Shown: positions 19,876 to 29,755, numbered from the stretch's first letter. The stretch is 64,000 nucleotides of DNA from Methanosarcina acetivorans C2A (GCF_000007345.1 NC_003552.1:2108001-2172000), one strand, 5' to 3'. A program made the numbers and translations. The notes: generated by a model from the sequence alone, not told the origin.

Positions 19876-20120
19876 AAGTATTTTCTCCAAATTTTGTTAA
19901 TTTTTGAGTTTTGTTTAGTTAAAATTCTCATTTTGAGGGAATTTTTGGTTGGTTTTCTTTCATACCTGCTGCTCAGGTAAGGATTAGAGTGTACTTTTCG
20001 GAAATTAGGCAGCAGGTTTTACTACTATCAGCGCCTTTCTGTTTTTGTGGAGTTGCTTCATTTCCGGTCCATCATTCGATAGTTATTTTGTAAGTTATCT
20101 GAGAGATGCTGTCCAGTAAG

Positions 20121-20128
20121 TTTATATG
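20121..20128 (+). promoter_or_regulatory. TATA box of structured RNA, copy B
   Basis: TTTATATG following ccagtaag, in the same place relative to hairpin H1 as in copy A. Confidence 0.4.
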
Positions 20129-20151
20129 GATAGCCTGAAATAATACAAATA

Positions 20152-20443
20152 GCCTGGAAATAGATTATTTTCATCTCTCTCCAAGTCATCCTCGACGGTT
20201 TTATTGTGGGAACTGTCGGACGGTAATGTGCAAGAGTCTGGGTCGATCCTTATTCTTTCCAGACTCTTTCTGTCCAATAATTCAATCACCTTTTCTGGAT
20301 ACCTCAGGTGACTGATCGTCGGAGATCTCTCTATATACTGGTTTACCTGATACTGGCCAGCGGACTTTGCAGGTCAGGTTCCGAATTTTTTACCTGTCGT
20401 AAATTTTGGACTCCACTTCCCTTCGACATAATAGTAATTTTTT
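20152..20443 (+). ncRNA. Candidate structured RNA with three covarying hairpins, copy B
   Basis: H1 CTCGACGGTT/AACTGTCGGA at 20191-20220 (with G-U pairs); H2 AAGAGTCTGG/CCAGACTCTT at 20232-20268, perfect; H3 TCAATCACCT/AGGTGACTGA at 20282-20315. The loop part GTGGG and the GGACTCYACTTCCCTTCGAC motif are shared with copy A. Primary sequence between stems has diverged far more than the pairing. T6 at 20438-20443. Confidence 0.5.
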
Positions 20444-20619
20444 GCCATTTATATAAAGTTATTTCACAGATTTAACGTATTTTTGTATAATTTTTTCATA
20501 TTATATAATAAATATTTTAACTAATTTCTTACAAACAAGTATAAAAATGTATCAAAAGTTTTAAATTTGGTTTGTTTTTATTCGCTCTTGGTTGGCAGTG
20601 TTTCGTTAACTTAAGCCTC

Positions 20620-20763
20620 ATGTCTATATCTCTATATCAAAAGTATCCGGTTTCCGGCATTGATGTTTCCGAATATCATTACAGGGTTTTCATTGTAATG
20701 TTTACTACAATGTTAATTATGGAAGTTTTATTTTATTATTTTTTTAATAAATATAATAATTAA
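20620..20763 (+). CDS. Small membrane protein, copy B
   Basis: Encodes 47 residues (MSISLYQKYPVSGIDVSEYH, then a hydrophobic segment YRVFIVMFTTMLIMEVLFYYF and tail FNKYNN). The frame is also open to a TTG at 20572. It is the paralogue of 10057..10182, which ends six residues earlier. No recognised family and a weak ribosome site. Confidence 0.4.
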   Translation: MSISLYQKYPVSGIDVSEYHYRVFIVMFTTMLIMEVLFYYFFNKYNN

Positions 20764-21325
20764 GTTGGAGTATATCGACTGTTTGCGGTTATATTCCGAA
20801 AATCAGGAGATCTTACAACAGTAAATAAATATATATTACTATTTAATCATATAAATATTATAATTAATAATATTTAATCATACTATTATCATTTTTATTT
20901 ATATTTAGTATTCAAAAATAAACAAAAATATCAAATAGAATGGAAGCATACTGTATACCTCTTTTTAATTCAGTTTAACTGAGAATACAAAATAATGGAG
21001 TATGATAACCAAAATTACGCTGGCGCACTCCGCTGCAAATGTTATTGAAGATCAACTCACAATCCTTTTTAATTCACTTATTGTAGAATATATTGTATCG
21101 ATACTTTGGCACCAAAACGGGATGGTAGGTAATCTGACCATAGCCATGGCTAAAACTGTTCAATTCCAATAAATATCACATCCAGGCTATAGGCAGCTGG
21201 CACCACCTATGGCCATGGTGCCAAAAAAAGCTCATTTTACAAAAAAAGTAATGATTTAGATATTTAATGAGAAAAACGAAGAGGCGAGGGTTCACTTAAT
21301 CCCCACCTAAACAGGCTGTACGATA

Positions 21326-21340
21326 ATTACCTTCGGTAAT
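21326..21340 (+). terminator. Hairpin ATTACC-ttc-GGTAAT followed by T-run
   Basis: Identical to 10762-10776; followed by gaattcc and eight T. Confidence 0.4.
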
Positions 21341-21467
21341 AAATGAATTCCTTTTTTTTGATTTCAAAGGGCTTATTTGCTTTCTTTTTAGCACTTTTTT
21401 ATTACTATCAATAATTGTCGGACAGCCTCAAAAGGTCGGGGTATTCGTGACCCTCAGCGCTCCCATT

Positions 21468-21504
21468 GCAATAAAGGGCGTATGTGAAAAATGGCAAAAC
21501 CTCA
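21468..21504. repeat. Short dispersed repeat, copy 2
   Basis: Matches 18074-18110. Both lie just downstream of the stop codon of a minus-strand surface gene. Confidence 0.5.
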
Positions 21505-21518
21505 CATGACTAATTTTA

Positions 21519-23132
21519 TTAATTAACCAGTTTAACAAGCAATTCGGCTTCTGTCGGAGGTTCTGCAAGAGCTGCATACACAGAGAAATGAGTAAGTTCG
21601 GCAAAAATTCTGTTTTCATTGAGAGTACTGTCCAGCTGCGTCCATGTGGAATTGGTTTCATCATAGCAGTAGATGGAGGGGAAGTTGCCCTCTATTGAGT
21701 TGTTGAGGCCCAGGTTGAGCCGGACAAAAGGATCGAACTCCGCTCCATCAGGCCCGAGTTTACAATAACATTTCCCTGCCAGGTATAAAGAGCCTGGAAG
21801 AGCCAGCTCATCTGCCTGTGTTATTGTTATTGCTTTAAGGGGTTCATTCTGGTTATCACTCAACTTCGTACCTTTTGGAATGAATACAAAAGCACCAAGA
21901 GCCTCATTTTCCACCGTGATATCCAGCAGAGCATAGCCATCATTGTCCAGGTAAGATGTAAGGTCGGCTCCTGATGCCAGGGTCACCTGTGTCAGGGTTT
22001 TGTTGTTATACGGCGTGTATGAGATGTTATTATATAAGGTGATTATATTCTCGGAATCGGAACTTTCGGTGTAGAGCTGCCCGCATAAATCTGAGTAGGC
22101 ATGGGCCTGGGGCACCCTATGGGCTCCAAGCTGCTCGGAGCTGATACTATAAGAAAAGGTCTTTTTTTCTTCCGGATCCAGCACAAACTCCCAGTATAGA
22201 TAAGAAGAACTGTTCGTTAGATTGACATCCTCTAAAGAAGAGCTATTATTCAGTGTAAAAGTCTCCGGCAGCAGGTCAAAAAGTCGGACATTCACTGCTC
22301 TTTCCTGGATATTTTTTACTGAAACTGTAACATATACCGGGCTCCCTGAAAAGCCTTCTGAACCTGCGTTTTTATAGATATTCAGAGGTTCGGAAACCTC
22401 AATTTCCACATCATCAGAAAGAAAATGCTTACCAGAATCGTCCTCCCAGTTCACATTTACGGTAATGTTATAATTTTCTTTTACCTTTTCCGGAAACTTA
22501 AACCTCAGTTCACATTTCTTTTTCGAGCCCTTATCAAGTACCACTTTTTCAGGACATCCCTCTCTGACAAGGAGCCCGTCCGAATCCAAATCGAGGCTTA
22601 TCTTTTCGGCTTTTACCTGCCCTGTGTTTCGAAGTTCCATATCAACGATTACCTCATCATTAAGCAGGTATTCATCTTTGTCCTCTTCGAGATCAAGTTC
22701 CAGAATCACATTTTCTTCAATATCTTTTTTTGTTTCAAAAAGGAGCTCGACTTTTGGGGAAAAGAGACTGCCAAACATCGGAAGAGTTCTCTGGTCAGTA
22801 ACATTGAATGCCTTTAACCTTAAATTCTTGCTGTCCATATAGCACCAGCCAGAGCTGTTATTTTCAAGAACCGTCTCCCCAAGGATGGTATCATTTTTCG
22901 ACACCCGAATCAAGACCATACCGTATCCGTCAAATTTTAGTGCTTCCAGGGTGTACCCGTCTTTGGAGACGAGAGAGTTTTCAAGTCCCAGGGTAACGGT
23001 CAGGTTGTCCCAGTCATCTTCATTTGCCGATGCAGGTAGAGAGCTTGAGAGTAAAAACAGGGCAGTGAAAAGAACTAAAACCGCACAAAAGTGATATTTT
23101 CTGCTCTTCTTTTGGCTTACCCTTTTGTTCAC
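21519..23132 (-). CDS. Secreted protein with NEW3/CARDB-like Ig modules and HFSVYA-type terminal domain
   Basis: Encodes 537 residues from GTG, whose first four bases (GTGA) overlap the stop codon of the upstream gene, so translation is probably coupled. Signal peptide 1-37 (CAVLVLFTALFLLSSSLPAS). Residues about 145-350 contain two Ig-like modules of the kind found in archaeal S-layer-associated proteins (LNDEVIVDMELRNTG; VYVTVSVKNIQERAV). Residues 370-525 form a module with AFVFIPKGTKL, GPDGAEFDPFVRLNL and a closing W-x-L...HFSVYAAL, a pattern that often ends archaeal surface proteins. No visible anchor. Probably acts with its operon partner at the envelope. Confidence 0.75.
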   Translation of the reverse strand: MNKRVSQKKSRKYHFCAVLVLFTALFLLSSSLPASANEDDWDNLTVTLGLENSLVSKDGYTLEALKFDGYGMVLIRVSKNDTILGETVLENNSSGWCYMDSKNLRLKAFNVTDQRTLPMFGSLFSPKVELLFETKKDIEENVILELDLEEDKDEYLLNDEVIVDMELRNTGQVKAEKISLDLDSDGLLVREGCPEKVVLDKGSKKKCELRFKFPEKVKENYNITVNVNWEDDSGKHFLSDDVEIEVSEPLNIYKNAGSEGFSGSPVYVTVSVKNIQERAVNVRLFDLLPETFTLNNSSSLEDVNLTNSSSYLYWEFVLDPEEKKTFSYSISSEQLGAHRVPQAHAYSDLCGQLYTESSDSENIITLYNNISYTPYNNKTLTQVTLASGADLTSYLDNDGYALLDITVENEALGAFVFIPKGTKLSDNQNEPLKAITITQADELALPGSLYLAGKCYCKLGPDGAEFDPFVRLNLGLNNSIEGNFPSIYCYDETNSTWTQLDSTLNENRIFAELTHFSVYAALAEPPTEAELLVKLVN

Positions 23133-24844
23133 AGCCGTTTCCCCCTGTTTCGATATCTCAAGAATAAAATTGCAGAAATAAACCCGATTCCCTCGGAAAT
23201 TGGGGATAAAACCGCCTGTTTTTCGTATTCCCTTGTCTGGGAACCTAAAATTGACTGATTAACCGGTTCCGTTTCATTCTCGGCCTTCGAAGAAACAGTA
23301 AGGTCGGATTGGGAAGACTCTTTGCTGTCTGTGGAAGACTCTTTGCCTTCTACAACAATGAGTTCCCTTCCTGTGTTGTTTTCTCCGTCGACTGCAGATA
23401 CGACTATTGTATTGGGACCCGAAACTACAGGCACGCTGGCACTCCAGCTCTCGCCTGAGATCAGAGCATTTTGCCCGTTAACATCAACTGTGAGATTTCG
23501 GTTTGTATCTTCAATTGTCCCGCTAACTGTAAGGTAGCCAGCATCTACCCTGGCCCCATCTTCCGGATAATCGATCTCAAGTTCGGGGGGAGTTAGATCC
23601 ACGACCTTAGCAAGAAAAGGACTGTTCCAGTTGTTTACTTCACAGGTTTCTTTTTTCTTGTTCGTGTAGTCAACATAAACTTTCAGGGCCTGTTCCCCAT
23701 CCCAAGCGGGTTTCCAGTTGAACTCAATTGTTTTACTCTTTCCGCTGGAAAGGGAAGATACTGGAGCAGTAGAAACAATTTCTCCATCGGCATAAAGCGC
23801 TGCCTGAAAACCATATGCAGAATCCTTACCAATATTTTTGATGCTTGCTTTTATAGTGTTGTCTTTCCCTGCATAAAGTAAAGGAACGGTAAGCCCGGAG
23901 ACGATAAGGTCAGAAGTTCCTTCTTCGCCCGTTCCCAGAGTCAGAGCAGCCAGTACGGGATGCACATAATCTTCCTCATCTCTTTGGAATTTGAGTTCAT
24001 TGTCGTCTTCTTCAAGCAAATCCAGTACATCGAAGAATTTGAAGTCAAAATAACTTTTTGAGTTTGCAATGTCGTTACTGTTCTCCCCGTCAGAGAGCTG
24101 TTCTTCGTTAAAATAAAGAGAATCATCAAGCCCCGGAGTCCCGCAGAGATACACCACGGCCAGGTTTGCAGTGTTATACTTGTCCGTATCCACCTTGCCC
24201 GAGAAGTCCGCATACCCTTCATCATGAGTTGATGCCAGGGTTTCGCTCCAACCCTTCCCATGCAGGTTTATATTTCCTTCTTCAACCCAGTATTTTGTGC
24301 TCTGTCCCTCTTTATCTTCGTATACTGCAGCCAGGATTATGCCGTAAACTCTGCCATCAATGTCTCCTTCTGTCTGGGCTTCCACAGTTACGGGCCCGGT
24401 ACTTATATTCGTGCCCACATCATAGGCAATCCAGTAGACTCCATGTCCCGTGCAGTAGATAGCAGGGTTCTGATCCTCATCATCCCCCTTATCGTTTTTA
24501 CCCTCCAGATCCAGGCTTTCGAACTCCTCCCCGTTAATAGTAAGGTCAAGAGTCCCTGTTTTTTCTTCTGTGCCTCCCCACACCCCTACATAGACCCGGG
24601 CCCAGGTTACGACATCTCCAGGCACATTGAACTCCTGCACATAAGGGGTTTTCTTAAGCCCTTCCCCCCCATCAACATAAAGCCCGCCTTTTACAGTACC
24701 CGAGGTAATTTCAATCAGTTCATCCTGTTCTGGGGTGCCTTCGAAATTGTAAGTTGCGAGGCATGGAGTAATATAAATAAAAAAGATAAGTATCCCTGCA
24801 AAGTACAGGAAAAACCTGTTCAAGTTCCTGCTTTCTGACGACAT
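23129..24844 (-). CDS. Membrane-anchored DUF3344/CARDB protein
   Basis: Encodes 571 residues from ATG, preceded by GGAG 6 bases away. Signal peptide 1-31 (FFLYFAGILIFFIYITPCLA). DUF3344 about 35-300; CARDB 310-420 (SDLIVSGLTV, TCEVNNWN); an Ig-like domain 423-505 (DYPEDGARV, VNGQNALISGESW) like those in glucodextranase-type surface proteins; Ser-rich linker 505-545; then a short hydrophobic stretch (GIGFISAILFL) with a basic tail RYRNRGKRL. The tail resembles archaeosortase sorting signals but lacks the PGF triplet. First gene of a two-gene operon with 21519..23132. Confidence 0.8.
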   Translation of the reverse strand: MSSESRNLNRFFLYFAGILIFFIYITPCLATYNFEGTPEQDELIEITSGTVKGGLYVDGGEGLKKTPYVQEFNVPGDVVTWARVYVGVWGGTEEKTGTLDLTINGEEFESLDLEGKNDKGDDEDQNPAIYCTGHGVYWIAYDVGTNISTGPVTVEAQTEGDIDGRVYGIILAAVYEDKEGQSTKYWVEEGNINLHGKGWSETLASTHDEGYADFSGKVDTDKYNTANLAVVYLCGTPGLDDSLYFNEEQLSDGENSNDIANSKSYFDFKFFDVLDLLEEDDNELKFQRDEEDYVHPVLAALTLGTGEEGTSDLIVSGLTVPLLYAGKDNTIKASIKNIGKDSAYGFQAALYADGEIVSTAPVSSLSSGKSKTIEFNWKPAWDGEQALKVYVDYTNKKKETCEVNNWNSPFLAKVVDLTPPELEIDYPEDGARVDAGYLTVSGTIEDTNRNLTVDVNGQNALISGESWSASVPVVSGPNTIVVSAVDGENNTGRELIVVEGKESSTDSKESSQSDLTVSSKAENETEPVNQSILGSQTREYEKQAVLSPISEGIGFISAILFLRYRNRGKRL

Positions 24845-25133
24845 ACCATTCTCCAGCCCCTTTCAGTGTCAGTTATTTAAGTTCCTGTTAGATAAAACAA
24901 TGCAGGCTACTGGTTTTTAGAACTATTTTCTGCACCGTTTCAGGGATATCTCAATCAAGTTATTTTTTCCTACAATTTTTAATATTTGTCACACTTTATA
25001 TGTTATATCTATATAAATTTTTCTAATTGTTGCTATTTTATCTAAAATATCTAATATTTGTTATGATCAAGTTATTAAATAGTAGAGATTAAAAAGTAGA
25101 GATTTCAAAATCAATAATTAATACTCTCCAGAC
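24845..25133. other. Intergenic and promoter region of the two-gene operon
   Basis: No gene. A minus-strand TATA box (TTTATATA) lies at 25012-25019, so the leader would be about 140 bases. A second TATA-like repeat (ttatatgttatatctatataa) overlaps it. Confidence 0.45.
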
Positions 25134-25285
25134 TGTCTCAAAACTCAAACCATTTCTACAATTGAATAATGAGCAACGTTGAATTTAAAAACAAGACCAC
25201 CTAAATTAGAGAAATTTATACATGAATTAACCTTGTAGTAGAAAAATTTGACACAATTATAGAATTAACTTTAGTTTTGAGACAG
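25134..25285. mobile_element. Candidate MITE with 13-bp terminal inverted repeats
   Basis: CTGTCTCAAAACT at 25134-25146 and its exact complement AGTTTTGAGACAG at 25273-25285 bound a 152-bp AT-rich segment with no coding capacity. This is the form of a miniature inverted-repeat element. No clear target duplication is visible at the flanks. Confidence 0.5.
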
Positions 25286-25509
25286 CCTGACTCTTATTGT
25301 ATGAAATGCAAACCTCAAATCTCACCGGAAATAACTGTAAATACCGTCAAATCTACCGAAGCAGCGTCTTCAAGCCTCCAAGTTTTCATATCGGAGTTGA
25401 TAAATTGTCTATTCCTGAAATACCCTAATCATTGCAGATAATTTGCAGAGAACCACCTCATTAAAAATGTTTTCCAAATAAACAAAAGAACAAAAGTTGT
25501 GGGAAATTT
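25286..25509. other. Intergenic region
   Basis: No gene seen between the candidate MITE and the dockerin gene's terminator. The stretch before the terminator (aataaac-aaaagttgtgggaaatttg) is shared with the 3' flanks of the other dockerin genes. Confidence 0.35.
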
Positions 25510-25524
25510 GAGAAAATATTTCTC
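25510..25524 (-). terminator. Terminator-like hairpin of third dockerin gene
   Basis: GAGAAA/TTTCTC stem with following aatttcccacaactttt on the minus strand, as at 1224 and 29756. Confidence 0.55.
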
Positions 25525-25589
25525 TATTCCCCTTTTTGTTTTTTCATTTTTCTCTATTCCTTTTGTTTTTTCATTCTCTTTTTCCCTAA

Positions 25590-28500
25590 TCATATCATTG
25601 CAAACATATCCACAACATCATCAAAGTCTATCCTTCCGTTTCCGTTGAAGTCAAAGTACTCCACCGGCATGTTTGCCTCTATCCAGTCCATGTTGTGGAA
25701 GTATGCCACTACATCTACGAAGCTGAACTCCCCGTTTCCTGTAAGGTCTTCATAGAGTCCATCTCCGTCAAGGTCTTTAGGGGCATATTCCTGGTCCGGC
25801 AGTGGGGACAGAAGAGTTACTTCAATTGTCCCTGCCAGGGGAGTTGGCTCGATAGAGTCTCCTGAATCGTCATCCAGACGTTTAATTCCTATCGAAAGAT
25901 TCGATGACCCTGATTCCTTTCCAGAAACCGTAAGAGTGGCAAGCACAACATCTGCTGCATCTGCTTTAACAGTATTATTCTCATCGACAGTCTTCAGGTA
26001 GATAGATGTCCCTGGCAGGGTAGAGTTCTCAGTAATCAAAGCCCAGGAAGGGTACTCTATGTCGACTATCTCAGCAACAACCGGGTCGTCGAGAGTAACT
26101 GTCAGGTTGTATCCTGAAAGGCCTGAAGGGAAATTGCTGGCAACGACACTTATTTCAGTAGATTCGTTTTCTGAAACTGAGGAACTTTCCGGATCGAAAT
26201 AGAGTGTAACGGTTGATCCGGAAGCTTCGGAAACTGCTATGTAATCCGTTTTTAACTCGAAGTCAGAACCAGCGTCATTTTCCACAGTCAGATTTACAGT
26301 GTAGTTACCTTCTGCAGAATAAGTATGCAAGGGGTTCTGCGCAGTTGAATTAGCTCCGTCCCCGAAGTCCCAGGACCATGAAGTCGGAGACCCGGTTGAT
26401 GTATCGGTAAAGTTTACTGCCAGCGGGGCATCTCCAGATGTCGGGGTTGCCGTAAAGTCGGCAATTGGCGCAGCAGGTGCCGATTCCTCATATTCAACAA
26501 CAAGGATCTGCTGAAGTGCGTCCATACCTCCGCTCGTCGTGCTCTGTATACCCGCCTCGTTTCCTGTTACATTGATGTAGTTTGTAGCATCAAAGACCAG
26601 AGGGCTTCCTGAATTTGAACTTCCCTGCCATGCATTAGTTGCCACTATGTTTCCGTTGAAAAGCAGGTTTCCTTCATCGGGCCCCGCACTTCCCGCGAAA
26701 CTGTAGAGCATAGCGTTTGTGACCTTTTCCACGTCAATGGACATGCCGGTGAAAGGAGCGTATGCAGTCGCCTCTTCAGGCGTGGTCCCGTAACTGGACG
26801 CAGATAAACCAAGCTCGTCGCATTCTTCATTGATGAAGATCTGCTTTCGGGTTTCATTATCGTTTCCGTAGACCACAACAAGGGTGCTGGGGTACAGTGC
26901 GTTTTTGTTTTCACCAACAGGCGTCATGACAAGGCTGTTTCCTGCAGAACTAAACTTGTCGGTTACATCGTAGACACAGAGCCCGTATTCATAGTTAGCA
27001 TACGCTCCAAAATTGCTCCAGTCCCTGTAGATGGTTCCGTTTCCTGTTGAGATGTTTCCGTTATCAAGGGTGTTCCCGTTGAAGTTAATATTCAACCACG
27101 GATATCCGCCGGGCGTCTGGTCCCAGTTGTAGGCGACATAAAGGAAAGCCTTTTCTATGGTGGAGCCGTCCGGGACCGGAAGGTCACTTGCAGTCCAGGT
27201 TTCGGTCCTGCTTTCCCATCCGACAGGTTGGTAAGCAGAATCAGGCTGTGTGGAATACAAAAGGTTTCCCTGGAGATCAAAGGTATGCTTGGTAGTGATA
27301 TTGCTTCCGCCTTCCCAGTAGATGCCTTTGCCCTTATACCCGTTGTATCTGACATTTTTGGCCGCACTGCTCTTGTTGTTGTTTGTCTCGTCCGTTTCAG
27401 CGATAAGGTTGTCCGGGTCAACAACGGCAGTGTAGGTCACGGTGCCGCCTTCAAGGTCACGGATAGTGGGGTCGATCAGGGTTACCGTGGTCTTTGCATC
27501 GCCCTCAAGGGACGCAATCGTTGTCGTGTCTACGGGAACTGTTCCACTGGAAACGTCGCTTGCATACACAGCTATCGAAATGTTGCTAAGGGTAGCAGTC
27601 CCTGTGTTTTGGACATTGAGAACTTTCACAGGATTTGTTTCCCTGGCAAAGACCGCAGAAGCCGGAACGGTGTTGACGAGCCCTGAGATTCTAAGGTCAT
27701 TTGTTGCCACTTGGCCCGCTTGAGTTACGGTTATGTAATCTGTCTTCAGTTCGGAATCGCTTCCTCCAGCATTTGAAACCGTGAGGTTTACGGTGTAGTT
27801 ACCTGCTGAAGTATAGGTATGCGAGGGGTTCTGCTCAGTTGAGTCTACAGTTCCGTCGTTATCAAAGTCCCAGGAGTAAGAAGAGACTGTACCCGTAGAC
27901 TGGTCTGTGAAGTTGACTGTTAACGGTTCCATACCTGATGTCACGTCTGCTGAGAAATTGGCTACAGGTATTTCAGGAAGCACTGTTATGTAACCAGCTT
28001 TCACATTTTGTGTCCAGCCATCATATGCTACAATCACATCATAAGTGCCAGGTTCGGTGTAGGTATGGGTGATGTTGAAATTAGGTGAGTAATCGTATGT
28101 CCCATCCCCATCTACATCCCAGGCCCACATGTTCCAGTACTCAGGAGCCAGACCAGAAACGTTTCCCGTGAACTCCACGGTGAGAGGAACGGTTCCTTCA
28201 GTCACATTTGCTGTGAAATCCGGAGACGGGTAGACTACAGTGATATGGTCAGTTTTCAGCTCGGAATCACTTCCTGCTGAGCTGGTAACCGTAAGTTTCA
28301 CAGAGTATGTGCCTTCACCAGTATAGATGAATTGGGGGTTCTGCTCCGTGGAATCCACGTCCCCGTCATTGTCAAAGTCCCACTCCCAGGTATCCGGAGA
28401 TCCGCTTGAACTGTCCGTGAAATGCACTGTAAGCGGTCCGACTCCTGAAGTAATGTCTGCGGAGAAGTTGGCAACAGGGGCTAAAGGTAGTGGTTCACTT

Positions 28501-28817
28501 ACAGATATGTATTCTGTCTTCACTTCGGAATCGCTTCCACCTGCATTGCTAACAGTAAGGCTAACCGTGTAAGTTCCTTCAGTTGAGTAGGTGTGCACCG
28601 GGTTCTGTTCCGTAGAGTTGTTGCCGTCCCCGAAGTCCCATGCCCAGCCAGTTGCATTGGTAGATATGTCGGTGAATTGCACGGTCAGGGGTGCAGGGCC
28701 ACTGGTGGTGTTAGCAGTAAAGTTTGCGACTGGTTCAACTGTTTCCACCACAGCAGACGCCAGTCCGGTCATGCACATCAGTGCAGCTATACAGAGAATC
28801 AGAAATATTCGTTTCAT
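25590..28817 (-). CDS. Surface protein: four PKD, CARDB, DUF3344, PKD, cohesin-like, dockerin-like
   Basis: Encodes 1075 residues. Signal peptide 1-22 (MKRIFLILCIAALMCMTGLA). PKD domains at 27-108, 112-190, 199-280 (a divergent one, AWDVDGDGTYDYS) and 284-362; CARDB 367-485; DUF3344 489-782; PKD 784-866; cohesin-like 869-1003; dockerin-like 1006-1075 with [10 protein letters not shown] and [12 protein letters not shown]. From the CARDB domain onward it is nearly identical to 1294..4743 and 48223..53379, while the N-terminal PKD block is its own. ATG preceded by GGAGTGAGTGAAAG. Likely displayed on the cell surface; the PKD array probably acts as spacer. Confidence 0.9.
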   Translation of the reverse strand: MKRIFLILCIAALMCMTGLASAVVETVEPVANFTANTTSGPAPLTVQFTDISTNATGWAWDFGDGNNSTEQNPVHTYSTEGTYTVSLTVSNAGGSDSEVKTEYISVSEPLPLAPVANFSADITSGVGPLTVHFTDSSSGSPDTWEWDFDNDGDVDSTEQNPQFIYTGEGTYSVKLTVTSSAGSDSELKTDHITVVYPSPDFTANVTEGTVPLTVEFTGNVSGLAPEYWNMWAWDVDGDGTYDYSPNFNITHTYTEPGTYDVIVAYDGWTQNVKAGYITVLPEIPVANFSADVTSGMEPLTVNFTDQSTGTVSSYSWDFDNDGTVDSTEQNPSHTYTSAGNYTVNLTVSNAGGSDSELKTDYITVTQAGQVATNDLRISGLVNTVPASAVFARETNPVKVLNVQNTGTATLSNISIAVYASDVSSGTVPVDTTTIASLEGDAKTTVTLIDPTIRDLEGGTVTYTAVVDPDNLIAETDETNNNKSSAAKNVRYNGYKGKGIYWEGGSNITTKHTFDLQGNLLYSTQPDSAYQPVGWESRTETWTASDLPVPDGSTIEKAFLYVAYNWDQTPGGYPWLNINFNGNTLDNGNISTGNGTIYRDWSNFGAYANYEYGLCVYDVTDKFSSAGNSLVMTPVGENKNALYPSTLVVVYGNDNETRKQIFINEECDELGLSASSYGTTPEEATAYAPFTGMSIDVEKVTNAMLYSFAGSAGPDEGNLLFNGNIVATNAWQGSSNSGSPLVFDATNYINVTGNEAGIQSTTSGGMDALQQILVVEYEESAPAAPIADFTATPTSGDAPLAVNFTDTSTGSPTSWSWDFGDGANSTAQNPLHTYSAEGNYTVNLTVENDAGSDFELKTDYIAVSEASGSTVTLYFDPESSSVSENESTEISVVASNFPSGLSGYNLTVTLDDPVVAEIVDIEYPSWALITENSTLPGTSIYLKTVDENNTVKADAADVVLATLTVSGKESGSSNLSIGIKRLDDDSGDSIEPTPLAGTIEVTLLSPLPDQEYAPKDLDGDGLYEDLTGNGEFSFVDVVAYFHNMDWIEANMPVEYFDFNGNGRIDFDDVVDMFAMI

Positions 28818-29247
28818 CTTTCACTCACTCCACATTTCTAATATTTTCACCAGCAAATCCTGTGACTGTGGCCTTTTTCAGCAGGATCTGAGGGGGTTGT
28901 TCGGGATTGAATCACAGTTATTTTGTAGCTCTTCTAATCTGAAGGGGAAATCTCCCAATAATAAAAAATAAAAAAATTTACAGTGTATATCCAAAAACTT
29001 GGATCTGCATTATATGATGTTTTTCAGATCAACTCAAATTATTGAATTTAAATTACTCTGTATAATTTAGTCATCACTTCTGAAGTCAAGAACGAACCTT
29101 TTCAAGTATTGATGCCTTCTCTCAGCCTTCCAACATTTGATTCAATGTTATGTAGTTGATCCGAATTTGGATTCTGAATCTTCTGGAGAGGATCAGTTCT
29201 CAAAACTTGGTTAATTTAGTATGAAAAAAGGTTACTATGTATATAAA
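28818..29247 (-). promoter_or_regulatory. Promoter and long conserved leader, copy 3
   Basis: TATA box at about 29235-29247. Shares blocks with the other leaders and is nearly identical to 41777-42205. The hairpin is shortened to AACATT/AATGTT. Confidence 0.5.
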
Positions 29248-29755
29248 TCCATCTAAAAAATAAGAATAGTGGTAATTTATATACATGATGTGTAACAAAA
29301 ATGGATCCATTTGTAATACTTATATTGCTAATTATGAATTGCATGGTTGAACTGAAAATCAATTTCGTTAAACCTTCGACTGCCTAAACTATATGTTTTT
29401 CAGCAATGCATATTGCTCTTGATTTTAAACTACAGGTGCGTAAGTCCTACTAATATTATCCACATATAAATGGGGAATTGGATAACATCTTACCCATAAT
29501 TTAAATGTCGTGAAATCACTGATTAGAAAAGAACATCTCCGTTTTTCACATTTTTCACACATTAACACTTTGCTTAAGCATCTCACCAATGAATTATCTT
29601 GTTACGGTGTTATCTGAAATTACTACAATTGGAAAAGGTCGCTATCGGTTTAAGGGTTATTTCTCTCCTTCGAGATAAATTGTAATTTCTGGCAACGAAT
29701 AAATCATTAATTGGGTTTTTCAAATAAATGAAAGGAAAAAAGTTGTGGGAAATTT
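29248..29755. other. Intergenic region with possible insertion-sequence end
   Basis: No gene. The sequence caggtgcgtaagtcctac at about 29426-29443 recurs at 42394-42411 and resembles TGCGTAACTCTTA next to the transposase fragment at 18005, so it may be an IS terminus. Past that point the sequence differs from the 42.4-kb copy, as expected at an insertion edge. Confidence 0.35.

Larger units (their letters stand above)
20005..21430. repeat. Duplicated 1.4-kb intergenic unit, copy B
   Basis: Counterpart of 9440-10870. It ends at the intron-free junction gggtattcgtgaccctcagc. Confidence 0.85.
20764..21518. other. Intergenic part of duplicated unit B
   Basis: No gene seen. Same self-complementary block as in copy A with GGCACC/GGTGCC perfectly paired at about 21197-21220, and the ATTACC/GGTAAT hairpin at 21326-21340 followed by a T-run. 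The right end carries the empty group II intron site and a short dispersed repeat. Confidence 0.35.
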
